Program-made: the position numbers and the translations under genes
Notes under the pieces: model-generated
The model's input: the letters and a program-made list of their open reading frames with translations, nothing else
What the model was told of the DNA's origin: nothing
Databases searched by the model: none
In this document: positions 46,001 through 55,523 of the stretch, in pieces
How the letters are laid out: the number at the start of each line of letters is the position of its first letter
Numbering within the stretch: position 1 is the first letter of the stretch
Origin: Xanthomonas bromi
GTDB lineage: Bacteria > Pseudomonadota > Gammaproteobacteria > Xanthomonadales > Xanthomonadaceae
DNA length: 64,000 nt
Direction of reading: 5' to 3'
Assembly: GCF_900092025.1 (NCBI RefSeq)
Contig: NZ_FLTX01000040.1
Location: forward strand, 1-64,000

Positions 46001-47101
46001 ATGCTTTTCGAAACCCTCGATACCACCGGCCACGAACAGGTGATTTTCTGTCACAACCGCGACGCCGGACTCAAAGCCATCATCGCCTTGCACAGCACGC
46101 GCCTTGGGCCAGCGCTGGGTGGCGTGCGGATGCGCCCCTATCCCAATAGCGAAGCGGCGCTCAACGACGCGCTTCGGCTGAGCCGCACCATGACCTACAA
46201 GAACGCGCTGGCCGGCTTGAATGTCGGTGGCGGCAAGGCGGTGATCATCGGCGACCCCAGGACCGACAAGACCGAAGCGCTGTTCCGCGCCTTCGGCCGG
46301 TTCGTCGATACCCTGGGCGGGCGCTATCTCACCTGCGAGGACGTCGGCACCGACGTCAGCGACATGGAACAGATCTACCTGGAGAGCGAGTACGTGACCG
46401 GCGTGCATCAGGTGCACCGCGGCTCCGGCGATCCCGCCCCGTTTACTGCCTATGGCGCGCTGCAGGCGCTGATGGCCTCGCTCAACCGCAAGCTCGGCCA
46501 CGAAGAAGTCGGCAAGGCCAGCATCGCGATCCAGGGACTGGGCCATATCGGCATGGAGTTGGTGAAGCTGCTCAAGGAACGCGGCGCAAAACTCTATGTG
46601 GCCGATCTGAATCAGACGCTGGTGGACCGTGCAGTGGCCGAGTACGGCGCAGAAGCAGTGCGCCCGGATGAAATCCATCAGGTGTCGGCCGACGTGTTTG
46701 CCCCCTGCGCATTGGAAGGCGCCATTAACGAAGACACGCTGCCGCAGCTCAAGGCCAAGATCATCTGCGGCACCGCCAACAACCAGCTGGCCAGCACCGC
46801 CATTGGCGAAGAGCTGCACCGGCGCGGCATTTTGTATGCGCCCGATTACGTGGTGAATGCCGGTGGGGTGATGAATGTGTCGCTGGAAATCGACGGCTAC
46901 AACCGCGAACGTGCGATGCGGCTGATCCGCAGCATTTATCACAATCTGGAAAAGGTCTTCGATCTGTCCACGCAGCAGGACGTTTCGCCGCAGCAGGCGG
47001 CCGATCAGATTGCCGAAGCGCGCATCGAGGCCATCAGCAAGCTCAAACTACCGCTGGGCCGCACTGCGCCGCGCTTCTTGCACAAGCTGCGCGGCGAGTG
47101 A
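46001..47101 (+). CDS. ldh: Leu/Phe/Val-type amino acid dehydrogenase
   Basis: A 366-residue NAD-dependent dehydrogenase that oxidatively deaminates branched-chain or aromatic amino acids. The catalytic segment GGVRMRPYPNSEAALNDALRLSRTMTYKNALAGLNVGGGKAVI contains the Lys pair. GLGHIGMELVKLL is the NAD Rossmann motif. APCALEGAI and CGTANNQLA are further signatures. Leucine dehydrogenase is the closest identification; specificity is not provable. ATG 46001 is preceded by GGAGCC. The gene sits just after a strong leader terminator, suggesting premature-termination control. Confidence 0.92.
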   Translation: MLFETLDTTGHEQVIFCHNRDAGLKAIIALHSTRLGPALGGVRMRPYPNSEAALNDALRLSRTMTYKNALAGLNVGGGKAVIIGDPRTDKTEALFRAFGRFVDTLGGRYLTCEDVGTDVSDMEQIYLESEYVTGVHQVHRGSGDPAPFTAYGALQALMASLNRKLGHEEVGKASIAIQGLGHIGMELVKLLKERGAKLYVADLNQTLVDRAVAEYGAEAVRPDEIHQVSADVFAPCALEGAINEDTLPQLKAKIICGTANNQLASTAIGEELHRRGILYAPDYVVNAGGVMNVSLEIDGYNRERAMRLIRSIYHNLEKVFDLSTQQDVSPQQAADQIAEARIEAISKLKLPLGRTAPRFLHKLRGE

Positions 47102-47103
47102 AG

Positions 47104-47132
47104 CCCTGTCCAGGCACGCTGCCCGGACAGGG
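47104..47132. terminator. hairpin after dehydrogenase gene
   Basis: CCCTGTCC / GGACAGGG 8-bp stem with an inner GGCA / TGCC stem, two bases after the stop. No T-run; may be a stability element or a weak terminator between convergent genes. Confidence 0.5.
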
Positions 47133-47161
47133 AAACATGGATCAGACAGATCCGGCGCCGA

Positions 47162-50002
47162 TCAAAAATCGGCGCTGTAACGCAGGCTCAACGCGCGGTC
47201 GTCGCCGCGCTCGCCCACCCGCTGGTCGTAACCGAAACGCAGCTGGCTCTGCTGACCCAACGGCGCCGCTGCAGTGAACCCGAACAGACCGCCCGAGCGT
47301 GCCGGCTGCATGCCACGCAGCGGCGCCCACGCATCCACACCGACGAAGCTGGCATCGAGCATCAAGCCGTCGCTGCTCAGCGCCTGTTGCCATTCGGCAT
47401 AACCGCCCCACTGGATACCGCGCCAGCGATACGCCGAGCGCACGCCCGCAAGTGCCTGCGTGCGCGATGAGGTATTCGCGTTGGCACGCAAGCCGAACCC
47501 ATCGCCGCCGCTTTCGCGGAAGCCATCGCTGCGCAAACGCACGTAATCCAGGCCCATATACGGCGTCAGGCTTGCATGGGCACCGCCCCAGTGGTACCCG
47601 GTCTCCAGATTGCCGCTGAGATAATTGCCACTGTAGTCGCTGAAGGCGCTGCTGCGGTCTTCGCCCAATTGCAGAGTGCGCTCGATCTGACGATTGACGT
47701 TGCCAACGCCCAATTGGCCCAGCGTATAAGCAGCACCTAACCTCGTGCCCCAGTACAGCTGCGCCTGCACCTGACGATCGCGCCCGCGTGCACCGTCCAG
47801 ATCGCCCAGACTGCTGGAGCGCGTTTCGCCGAACGCAAAACCCGTCACCGCACCGGAAGCCAGACGTAGATCGTTGCCCATCATCCAGCCGGAAGTGGCA
47901 AAGCCCGATGTGGTCGCACCGCCCTCGCCCGGCCCGCCAAGCGCCCGCTGCCAGTGACCAAACAGGCGCGGCTGTTGCGAGAGGCCATCGAAATGCGATG
48001 CCAATGCGCGGCGACCCAGATCGATGGTGTCGAACGTCATCGCAGCAGATTCGGCATGTGCACGACCGGACAGACTGCGCAGCGAATCGGCCGCCGCCTT
48101 GGCCGTCGGCGATTGCTGCAAGGCCGCTGCAGCGCGAATGAAGCCGCCGCTGAGTGCACCATTGCCCTGGAACTGCTGCGCATCCACCTTCTGGAACGCC
48201 TGCTCGACGCGAATGGCCGAATCCATCGATGCGGTGCCGATCGCGCCAAGCGATGCGGCGACCGCAGTGACATCCATGCGCTGCAGCGAGACATACGCAG
48301 TGTTGGCGTCGTAGCTGCGCGTCGCGGTCAGAAAGGTCACGGCCGGCCCGCTGCTTAGCGTATCGAACGTGCCTTGCAGACCATTGGTTGCTTGCAGCAC
48401 CGCGTAGGTCGTGTTGTTGACGACGTAATCGCGCCGACCGAGCAATTGCAGGTCGCCTGCGATGGTCGCCGTGCCTGCAACATTCAAGCGGTCACCTACA
48501 TTCACTGCGAGGCGTCCATTGCTGGCCTGGGTGTAATTGCCGGCAATGGATGCGGTCGCGCTATTGACCTGCAGCGTGCCGGCGTTATCGACCTGTCCAC
48601 CGATCCTGCCCGCGCCGACCAGGCTCGCTCCATTGGCGATGCTCACACGCGCACTCTGCAAACTGGCAGTTTGCAAGGTGCCGCCGAGAACCTGGGTATC
48701 GCCGGTGAAGGTGTTGTCACTGCTGCTCAATACCAACGTGCCGGTGCCGCGCTTGGTCAGGCCACCGGTGCCACTGATGTCGTTGGCCCATGTCGAACGC
48801 AAGGTCGTGACGTCAACATCCACCGTGCCCCAATCGAAGCGCGCCGGCCCCAGCACTGCCTTGCCCACGTTGAGCAGGCCGTAGCCGAACACCGGGTCCA
48901 CGCCCACATCACCAAGATCGGTGGCGGTTCCCAGCAAGGTCTGGCGCACCAGATCATTGTTGAAATACGGAAACGCCTGCCACACCAACGCAGCCGCACC
49001 GGAGACCAACGGCGCTGCGAACGAGGTGCCGCTGCCGTAGAAATAACGAATGTTGCTGGCGGTAGCGTCGGGATCAATGAACAGCGAGGTACCCGGCGCG
49101 ACCAGGCAGTAGCGCATCGCCACACCACACGCATTGGAGTACGACGCCAGCTGCGTCGGGTTTGCGGTATCGACCGCGCCGACCACCAGCCAACCGCGCT
49201 CCAGATCGGCCGCAGGCAGTGTTCCATCCGGGCCGAGCTGACTGGGCAGCGCCGCAGTATCCGACGGCTGCGAGCGCGATTCATTGCCCGACGCGAACAC
49301 CACCAGCCCATCATTGCCGATGATGAAAGGGTGGTACTCCTGCGCGATCTGATTGGTCACCGTCGGATCGTTCCAATACAGGCCACCCCACGAATTATTC
49401 ATGATGCGCACGCCTGCGCTAATCAGATCGGCATGCACCGGCCCCAGACCAAGCGGGCCATCGACCTCATTGCCCTCGCCACTGCCGTCGTCCACCGGTA
49501 CGCGGTCGCTGATGATGCGCGCAGACACCAGACCGGCGCCGGGGGCGATACCGCCCGGCCACTCACCGACCGCACGCCCGGTGGCCAGTTCGGCGACCAC
49601 GGTGCCGTGCCCGACCACATCGCCCACCGCGGTGTTGTTGGTGCGTGGATCCACGTAGATGAAGCTGTCGCTGACGCGCCCCTGCAATGCAGGATGATTG
49701 GCATTGATGCCGGTATCGATGACGCCGATGCGATAACCGGCACCGGTGAAGCCGAGCGCCTGCGCCGCACGCGCGTTGGTCAATGCCAGATGCGCGTCGA
49801 TCGCCGGCTCCGGTGACGTTGGCGTCGTCACCGGCGGCGGTGGCGGCGAGGTTGGCGGCGGAGGCGGTGGTGGCGAGGTCGGCGGCGGTGCGCCCGGGGC
49901 GCTTGTGCGAATACCACCCCCGCCCCCGCCGCCGCCACACGCGGTCAACGCAACAGCCAGCGCCGAGGCCAGCACAGTCCTGGCGACGTCTTTCTTCTTC
50001 AT
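47162..50002 (-). CDS. subtilisin-like serine protease autotransporter
   Basis: A 946-residue surface or secreted protease. A lipoprotein-type signal ends in LTAC (Cys22), then a poly-Gly and Pro-rich spacer (about 23-75). The S8 protease domain has Asp96 (IDTGIN), His132 (GHGT) and Ser327 (GTSFAAP). A beta-helical stalk follows with autotransporter-associated repeats (TKRGTGTLVLSSSDNTFTGDT). The C-terminal autotransporter barrel (about 690-946) ends in Phe (LRYSADF). The type V secretion layout is complete. GGGGAGA precedes ATG 50002. Confidence 0.93.
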   Translation of the reverse strand: MKKKDVARTVLASALAVALTACGGGGGGGGIRTSAPGAPPPTSPPPPPPPTSPPPPPVTTPTSPEPAIDAHLALTNARAAQALGFTGAGYRIGVIDTGINANHPALQGRVSDSFIYVDPRTNNTAVGDVVGHGTVVAELATGRAVGEWPGGIAPGAGLVSARIISDRVPVDDGSGEGNEVDGPLGLGPVHADLISAGVRIMNNSWGGLYWNDPTVTNQIAQEYHPFIIGNDGLVVFASGNESRSQPSDTAALPSQLGPDGTLPAADLERGWLVVGAVDTANPTQLASYSNACGVAMRYCLVAPGTSLFIDPDATASNIRYFYGSGTSFAAPLVSGAAALVWQAFPYFNNDLVRQTLLGTATDLGDVGVDPVFGYGLLNVGKAVLGPARFDWGTVDVDVTTLRSTWANDISGTGGLTKRGTGTLVLSSSDNTFTGDTQVLGGTLQTASLQSARVSIANGASLVGAGRIGGQVDNAGTLQVNSATASIAGNYTQASNGRLAVNVGDRLNVAGTATIAGDLQLLGRRDYVVNNTTYAVLQATNGLQGTFDTLSSGPAVTFLTATRSYDANTAYVSLQRMDVTAVAASLGAIGTASMDSAIRVEQAFQKVDAQQFQGNGALSGGFIRAAAALQQSPTAKAAADSLRSLSGRAHAESAAMTFDTIDLGRRALASHFDGLSQQPRLFGHWQRALGGPGEGGATTSGFATSGWMMGNDLRLASGAVTGFAFGETRSSSLGDLDGARGRDRQVQAQLYWGTRLGAAYTLGQLGVGNVNRQIERTLQLGEDRSSAFSDYSGNYLSGNLETGYHWGGAHASLTPYMGLDYVRLRSDGFRESGGDGFGLRANANTSSRTQALAGVRSAYRWRGIQWGGYAEWQQALSSDGLMLDASFVGVDAWAPLRGMQPARSGGLFGFTAAAPLGQQSQLRFGYDQRVGERGDDRALSLRYSADF

Positions 50003-50157
50003 TGGTGTTCTCCCCGAACCCATTCCATGGATGGGGCCCGATCGGGCCCGAATAACGCTTTGCTTACTTTAATCGGAAAGCGCGCGCGCGGGCTATGCGT
50101 GCTGGCGCGGCGCGGCCATGAGGCAGATAATCGTTTCACTTTAAACGGTATCCGCTC

Positions 50158-51333
50158 ATGTCCGACATCGTCATTGTTGCTGCCAAACGTACTGCCATCG
50201 GCTCGTTCCTCGGCCAATTCAACGCAGTGCCGGCCCCCATCCTCGCCGCCGCCGCAATCCAGGGCGCGCTCGCGCAGTCGGGCATCGCGCCGGCCGATGT
50301 GTCCGAAGTCATCGTCGGCTGCGTGCTGCCGGCCAATCTCGGCCAGGCACCTGCACGTCAGGCCGCGATCGCTGCAGGCATTCCCACCTCGACAGGTGCC
50401 ACCACCATCAACAAGGTGTGCGGCTCGGGCATGAAGGCGATCATGTTCGGACATGACCTGATCAAGGCCGGCTCGGCCAGCATCGTGGTCGCCGGCGGCA
50501 TGGAGTCGATGAGCAATGCGCCGCATCTGCTGCCCAACTCACGCACTGGCAACCGCTATGGCAATTTCCAGGCGGTCGATCACATGGCCTGGGATGGTCT
50601 GACCAACCCATACGATGGTCAGGCGATGGGCGTGTTCGGCGAAGCCACTGCCGAAAAGTTCGGCTTCAGCCGCGCCGATCAGGATGCGTTCGCCATCGCC
50701 TCGGTGGAACGCGCGCAGGCCGCGCAGCGCACTGGTGCGTTTGCCGACGAAATCGTTCCGGTGACGGTGACGACGCGCAAGGGCGAAATCGTCGTCGACA
50801 GCGATGAGCAGCCGGGCAAATCCGACGTGGCCAAGATTCCGACCTTGAAGCCGGCCTTCAAGAAGGACGGCAGCGTGACCGCGGCCAGTTCCTCGAGTAT
50901 TTCCGATGGCGCGGCAATCACCGTGCTGATGCGCGCGGATGATGCACAACGCCGCGGCGCCACGCCGCTGGCACGCATCGTCGGCCATGTCACCCACTCG
51001 CAGGAACCCGCGTGGTTCACCACCGCGCCGGTCGCTGCGATCCAAGCGCTGATCGGCAAGATCGGCTGGCAATTGGACGAGGTGGATCTGTTCGAAATCA
51101 ACGAAGCATTCGCCGTGGTCGCGATGACGCCGATCAAGCAACTGGGCATCCCCCACGACAAGGTCAATGTGCATGGTGGTGCCTGCGCATTGGGCCATCC
51201 GATCGGTGCATCGGGCGCGCGCTTGGTGGTGACATTGGTGAACGCGTTGCGCAGCCGCGGTGGCAAGCGCGGAATCGCGACACTGTGCATCGGTGGCGGC
51301 GAAGCGACTGCCATCGCTATCGAATTGATTTGA
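50158..51333 (+). CDS. atoB: acetyl-CoA C-acetyltransferase (thiolase)
   Basis: A 391-residue thiolase. The nucleophile is Cys88 in NKVCGSG; His347 lies in ALGHPIGASG and the second catalytic Cys377 in TLCIGGGEA. NEAFAVVAMT is the other conserved block. It condenses or cleaves acetoacetyl-CoA. Whether its role is catabolic or biosynthetic (polyhydroxyalkanoate, terpenoid) is not set by context: it stands alone, divergent from the autotransporter. Confidence 0.93.
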   Translation: MSDIVIVAAKRTAIGSFLGQFNAVPAPILAAAAIQGALAQSGIAPADVSEVIVGCVLPANLGQAPARQAAIAAGIPTSTGATTINKVCGSGMKAIMFGHDLIKAGSASIVVAGGMESMSNAPHLLPNSRTGNRYGNFQAVDHMAWDGLTNPYDGQAMGVFGEATAEKFGFSRADQDAFAIASVERAQAAQRTGAFADEIVPVTVTTRKGEIVVDSDEQPGKSDVAKIPTLKPAFKKDGSVTAASSSSISDGAAITVLMRADDAQRRGATPLARIVGHVTHSQEPAWFTTAPVAAIQALIGKIGWQLDEVDLFEINEAFAVVAMTPIKQLGIPHDKVNVHGGACALGHPIGASGARLVVTLVNALRSRGGKRGIATLCIGGGEATAIAIELI

Positions 51334-51455
51334 ATGCTTTTAACGGCGATTTTGCAAAACTGAATGCGCGTGCGCTTGACACTCGTCTTGTGGCCGTCAT
51401 CATGTCGGGGGCGCGCAATAGCGCGTTGCCTAATCTAACGACGAGGATTGAAACA

Positions 51456-51797
51456 ATGACCATTAACAAGCTGCTGATCGCAATGGCTCTGGGCCTGGCC
51501 CTGACCGCTTGCTCGAAGCCGGAACAGGCTCAGGACGCTGCTGCTTCGGCTAACGAAGCTGCTGCCGACGCTCAGACCGCTGCCGACCAGGCTGCTGCCT
51601 CGGGCTCGCAGTCCGCTGACGCCGCTCAGTCTGCTGCCAACACCGCTGCTGCTTCGGCCGACACCGCTGCTGACGCTGCCCAGGCTGCTTCCGGCGCCGC
51701 CACCGACGCTGCTGCTGGCCAGGCTGCCGACGCTGCCAAGACGGCGGAAGACACCGCCAAGGCTGCTAAGGACACCGCAGAAGAAGCCAAGAAGTAA
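51456..51797 (+). CDS. alanine-rich small lipoprotein
   Basis: A 113-residue lipoprotein with lipobox LTAC at 16-19. The mature part is almost entirely Ala/Asp/Gln/Thr repeats (units such as AADAAQ) expected to form a long amphipathic helix. It uses GCT alanine codons heavily, unlike the GCC/GCG bias of neighbours, a sign of strong expression in this background. It has a strong terminator right after the stop. Similar in plan to the lipoprotein at 52029 but with little sequence identity. Confidence 0.8.
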   Translation: MTINKLLIAMALGLALTACSKPEQAQDAAASANEAAADAQTAADQAAASGSQSADAAQSAANTAAASADTAADAAQAASGAATDAAAGQAADAAKTAEDTAKAAKDTAEEAKK

Positions 51798-51823
51798 TCA
51801 CTTCTTGACTCCAAGCGAGTTCG

Positions 51824-51852
51824 GAAAAAGCCGCTGGTTTTCAGCGGCTTTT
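51824..51852 (+). terminator. intrinsic terminator after lipoprotein gene
   Basis: AAAAAGCCGCTG pairs perfectly with CAGCGGCTTTTT, 5-base loop, T-run included. 27 bases after the stop. Confidence 0.93.
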
Positions 51853-52028
51853 TCTTTGCCTGCAATTCACGCATTGCACGCCGTACCCGCAGACACGAAA
51901 TTAAGAGCAACACGGAAGACGGCGCTTCTCCACCCGGCCGCTGAATGGCCGGCCGCGCATTGACGCAGACTGCATCGCCCCTTGCATAAGCTCCGGCTTC
52001 CAACACCGGAACAGGAACAGGACCACCC

Positions 52029-52355
52029 ATGAAGACGATCCGCATGCTGTCGTTGAGCGCCATCGCCGCCCTTACCCTTGCTGCCTGTCAGGGCCCGGAT
52101 GCCGAGCAGGCACGCCGCGATGCCGCTTCTGCCACCAAGCACGCCGCCGCCGCGACCGAACAGGCCGCCGACCGCGCCGCCGTGGAGGCGAAGGCCGCAA
52201 CCGCCGATGCACGCGTGGCTGCACGCGAACTGGCCGCAGACGCCAGCCGCGCCACCGCCAATGCGGCCGATGCCACCGCCGAAAAGACGCGCGAAATGGC
52301 CAACAAGGCCGAACAGAACGCGGACAAACACGACGCCGAGCACGCGCAGCACTGA
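52029..52355 (+). CDS. second alanine-rich small lipoprotein
   Basis: A 108-residue lipoprotein with lipobox LAAC (17-20). The mature helix has repeating AxxAxxx units (HAAAATEQAADRAAVEAKAATADAR) and a His/Asp/Glu-rich end. Function unknown. It resembles small outer-membrane helical lipoproteins such as Lpp-like spacers but lacks the Lpp C-terminal Lys. Confidence 0.8.
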   Translation: MKTIRMLSLSAIAALTLAACQGPDAEQARRDAASATKHAAAATEQAADRAAVEAKAATADARVAARELAADASRATANAADATAEKTREMANKAEQNADKHDAEHAQH

Positions 52356-52463
52356 GTCCGGACACCTTCTACCGCATCCCGCAACGCGCCGGCCCTGTGC
52401 CGGCGCGCTTGTACCTGCAACCGATGACTCGTGTTGTCGAGGCAGGCAGGCTAGCATTCGCAT

Positions 52464-54173
52464 ATGCACTCTTCTTTTACATCGCGCCGGCGCAACCAGC
52501 TGGCGCTGATTTTTTCTGCGCTGATCTTTGTCGTCATCGGGATCGGCATCTTCGTCGGTGCCCGTCGCTCGCTGGCCGACGCCGCGCTGGTGTCGCACAC
52601 GCATGAGGTGATCGGCCGTGTCGACGAGATCCAGGCGCACGTGCTCGATGCCGAATCGGCGCAGCGCGGCTTCCTGCTCACCGGCAACGAGGCCTACCTG
52701 CTGAACTACCAGACCAGTGTCGAACGTCTGCCGATCCTGCTCGAGAACCTGCGCCGCCTGATCGTCGACAACCCCGCACAGGAACAGCACCTAGCGCAGC
52801 TGCGACGGCTGGTGGAAACACGCCTGCAGCAGATTCAGCACGTGCTCGACGTGTATGCGCAAGGTGGGCTGGAGCCGGCACGGGCTGACATCCGGCAGAG
52901 CGCCTTCCGCACCACCAGCGCAATCCGGGAACAGGCCTCGACCATGGTGCAGCGCGAACAGGAACTGCTGGCGCAGCGCGCTGAAAGCAGCGGCCAGAGT
53001 GCCAACCTGTTGCTTGCGCTGGCACTGGCCGGCATTCCATTCGGACTGGTGGTGGTCGGCATGGTCTATGCGCTGTTGATGCGCGAACTGCGCCACCGTG
53101 CGCAGGCCGAACAAGTGGCAGCGCAGGCCAATCGCGAACTGGGCGAGAGCATCGACGCGCTGCAGCGGAGTACCGCCGATCTCAATCTGCTCAGCCGTTA
53201 CACCGGCCTGCTGCAGAGTTGCATCAGCGCCGAAGAAGCGCTGATGGTCAGCAGCCGTACCCTGGCCAGCCTGCTGCCGGGCGTGGCGGGAAGCGTGTAC
53301 TTGCTGCGCGCCTCGCAAGACCGTGCCGAGGCGATCAGCCACTGGGGCGAGCCGCTGGTGAAGAGTGCGCCGCATCTGTTGCCGGAACAGTGCTGGGCGC
53401 TGCGCCGCGGCCAGCCGCACTTGGTCGACGACCTGGACCGGGATGCGCTGTGTGCGCATATCCAGGAACGCGCGAGCGATGCGTCCGTCACCACGGCGTG
53501 CCTGCCGATGTCGGCGCAAGGCACCCAGCTCGGGTTTCTGTTCCTGTCTGCCGCCGGCCCGGGCCCGATGCCGCGACTGGAAATCGCGGAAGCGGCGGCC
53601 GAGCAGTTGTCGTTGGCGCTGAGCAACCTGCGCCTGCGCGAAACGCTGCGCCGGCAGTCGATCCGCGATGCGCTGACGGGGTTGTATAACCGCCGCTATC
53701 TCGAAGAATCGCTGAGCCACGAACTGGCGCGCTGCGCGCGGCGTGGCTTGCCGTTGTCGGTCTTGATGCTGGACGTGGACCATTTCAAACAGTTCAACGA
53801 CAGCCAGGGCCATGCCGGCGGCGACCTGTTGCTGGCGGCACTGGGCGAATTGCTGCTGACCCGCCTGCGTGCCGAAGACGTGGCCTGCCGCTACGGCGGC
53901 GAGGAATTCACCGTGATCCTGCCCGAAGCCGATGGCGAGGAGGCCATGCGCGTGGCCGAGCAGATCCGCGGCTACATCGCCGCGCTGGCGGTCAGCGACG
54001 GTGTGCGCTCGTTGCCGAAGGTGACTGCCTCGATCGGCGTGGCCAGCTTTCCGGCCGATGGCGAGCAAGGCGCGAGCCTGATCCAGAAAGCCGATGCAGC
54101 GCTGTATCGCGCCAAGCATCGCGGACGCAATCGGGTGGAGCGACACGGCCCTGCCATGGGCACTGTGGACTGA
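52464..54173 (+). CDS. CHASE3-GAF-GGDEF diguanylate cyclase
   Basis: A 569-residue membrane-bound c-di-GMP synthase. One N-terminal transmembrane segment (about 12-32), a periplasmic CHASE3 domain (about 35-175; HVLDAESAQRGFLLTGN) and a second TM (about 180-200) are followed by a helix, a GAF domain (about 240-390) and a GGDEF domain (about 400-560). The active-site motif is GGEEF at 478-482. An inhibitory RxxD I-site (Arg469-Asp472) sits at the canonical five-residue spacing, so it should be an active, product-inhibited cyclase. It is alone in its operon. Confidence 0.92.
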   Translation: MHSSFTSRRRNQLALIFSALIFVVIGIGIFVGARRSLADAALVSHTHEVIGRVDEIQAHVLDAESAQRGFLLTGNEAYLLNYQTSVERLPILLENLRRLIVDNPAQEQHLAQLRRLVETRLQQIQHVLDVYAQGGLEPARADIRQSAFRTTSAIREQASTMVQREQELLAQRAESSGQSANLLLALALAGIPFGLVVVGMVYALLMRELRHRAQAEQVAAQANRELGESIDALQRSTADLNLLSRYTGLLQSCISAEEALMVSSRTLASLLPGVAGSVYLLRASQDRAEAISHWGEPLVKSAPHLLPEQCWALRRGQPHLVDDLDRDALCAHIQERASDASVTTACLPMSAQGTQLGFLFLSAAGPGPMPRLEIAEAAAEQLSLALSNLRLRETLRRQSIRDALTGLYNRRYLEESLSHELARCARRGLPLSVLMLDVDHFKQFNDSQGHAGGDLLLAALGELLLTRLRAEDVACRYGGEEFTVILPEADGEEAMRVAEQIRGYIAALAVSDGVRSLPKVTASIGVASFPADGEQGASLIQKADAALYRAKHRGRNRVERHGPAMGTVD

Positions 54174-54271
54174 GCACGCACGCCGTCCATCGCGGGATTG
54201 CGTAGTTCGTCACACAAAAGATCGAGTGGCGCAGCGATAGTCGGCCTCGACCCCTAAAGCGAGGCAGTGCG

Positions 54272-54829
54272 ATGTCGATGTGGCGCGATCAAGGTCCCAA
54301 CAAGAAAGACGGCGTTCCGGCCACCCCCGAGGTTCCTGCAGCAGATGGCCGGCTGTTCACTGCAGAGGCCAGCCCGGCGCCGCCGGTGCCCACCGCTGCC
54401 CCATCCAGCGTCACACCGACGGCGGCGGCACCGCAACGTCACAGCGAGGCGAAAGAGTCGCTGATCGCCGCCGACATCAGCATCGAAGGCAAGATCGAAG
54501 GCGCCGGCCATGTACGGCTGGCCGGCCGCTTCAAGGGCGATGTCAACGTCAAGGGCGATCTGACCATCGAACGCGGTGCCAAGCTCAACGGCGGCGTGCG
54601 CGCCAACAAGGTGATCATTGCCGGCGAGCTGGAGGGCAATATCGAATCTGCCGCGCAGGTCGAGCTGCAGACCTCCGGCGTATTGGTCGGCGACGTCAAG
54701 GCCGGCAGCCTCACGGTGGCATCGGGTGCGCGCATGCGCGGCCAGGCCGATTTCGGCTGGGGCGATGAAGGCGGCAAGCCCGCCACCGCCAGCAAACCGG
54801 TGGTCAGCGGAGACAGCGACGCCACATGA
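54272..54829 (+). CDS. bactofilin family cytoskeletal protein
   Basis: A 185-residue bactofilin. A disordered Pro/Ala-rich N-terminus (about 1-60) precedes the right-handed beta-helix DUF583 core (about 65-160; GKIEGAGHVRLAGRFKGDVNVKGDLTIERGAKLNG), and a short disordered tail ends the protein. Bactofilins form nucleotide-free filaments, often scaffolding cell-wall enzymes. Overlaps the zinc-ribbon gene by 4 bases. Confidence 0.9.
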   Translation: MSMWRDQGPNKKDGVPATPEVPAADGRLFTAEASPAPPVPTAAPSSVTPTAAAPQRHSEAKESLIAADISIEGKIEGAGHVRLAGRFKGDVNVKGDLTIERGAKLNGGVRANKVIIAGELEGNIESAAQVELQTSGVLVGDVKAGSLTVASGARMRGQADFGWGDEGGKPATASKPVVSGDSDAT

Positions 54830-55191
54830 GTGCACTCCGCCCGGGCACGCCCGGTGCCACGCGCAGCTGCCCGCATTGCAAGGCGACGATCCTGGAAAGC
54901 GCCAGCGTCTGCCCTGCCTGCAAGCACCACCTGCGCTTCGATTCGGCGGCTGCGCAGCACGCGCAGCCGGCGCCGATTGTGCCGCTCAAGGTCGACGGCA
55001 CCATCCGCCACCCGGCCGATGGCGATCCGTGGGAATACACGGTGGTGGTGGTGGTGCGTAACGGGAAGGGTGAGGAGATCCGTCGCCACGTCGTCGATGT
55101 CGGCGCGATGCACGGCGGCGAGGAACGCGGCTTCACCCTGGCGGTGGAAGCGACCGCCGTGCGTTCGCCTGGGCGGCGTACGCGGCATTAG
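54826..55191 (+). CDS. zinc-ribbon hypothetical protein coupled to bactofilin
   Basis: A 121-residue cytoplasmic protein. A C4 zinc ribbon (CPHCKATILESASVCPACK) occupies about 15-33. A beta-rich domain follows with WEYTVVVVVRNGKGEEIRRHVVDVG. It has no signal peptide. The 4-base ATGA overlap with the bactofilin implies a shared function, perhaps as filament partner. Function unknown. Confidence 0.8.
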   Translation: MSALRPGTPGATRSCPHCKATILESASVCPACKHHLRFDSAAAQHAQPAPIVPLKVDGTIRHPADGDPWEYTVVVVVRNGKGEEIRRHVVDVGAMHGGEERGFTLAVEATAVRSPGRRTRH

Positions 55192-55523
55192 GCGCTCGAG
55201 AGAACGATTGGTGGCCGTTATCCTGGGATTGGGAATTGGGGGTCGGCGGCGCGGAAGTAGCATGGAGGATGCAGCCCACCGTCTGCATTGATCTCAACAT
55301 GCTGCGTGTTCCCGGCTACGTTCGATGCAAGCCAGACGATCTGTCGCGTCCCGCCGGATAACGGCGCAGCGCGCGTCACCTGAGCTACTTGGATCGCACA
55401 TCTCCAGTCGATCGGGCACTGCCCGATACGCATCTGCGGTCCACTGCGCTTGTCGTACACCCGCACCGATGGATGCCATTCCCATTCTCAGGATCTGCAC
55501 ACCGGCTTGGCCAGAGTTGCCGG
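55192..55523. other. gene-free region with possible gene remnant
   Basis: 332 bases. On the minus strand an 80-codon frame (about 55475 down to 55218) has protein-like composition (WHPSVRVYDK, VTRAAPLSGGTRQIVWLASN) but begins at a stop and has no start signal. It reads into an AATCCC repeat at 55221-55243. Probably a decayed 3' end of a former gene. Confidence 0.4.

Noticed and set aside
47104-47132. Hairpin after the dehydrogenase gene as a full intrinsic terminator
   Set aside because: The stem is strong but no T-run follows in either direction, so it is listed only with reduced confidence.
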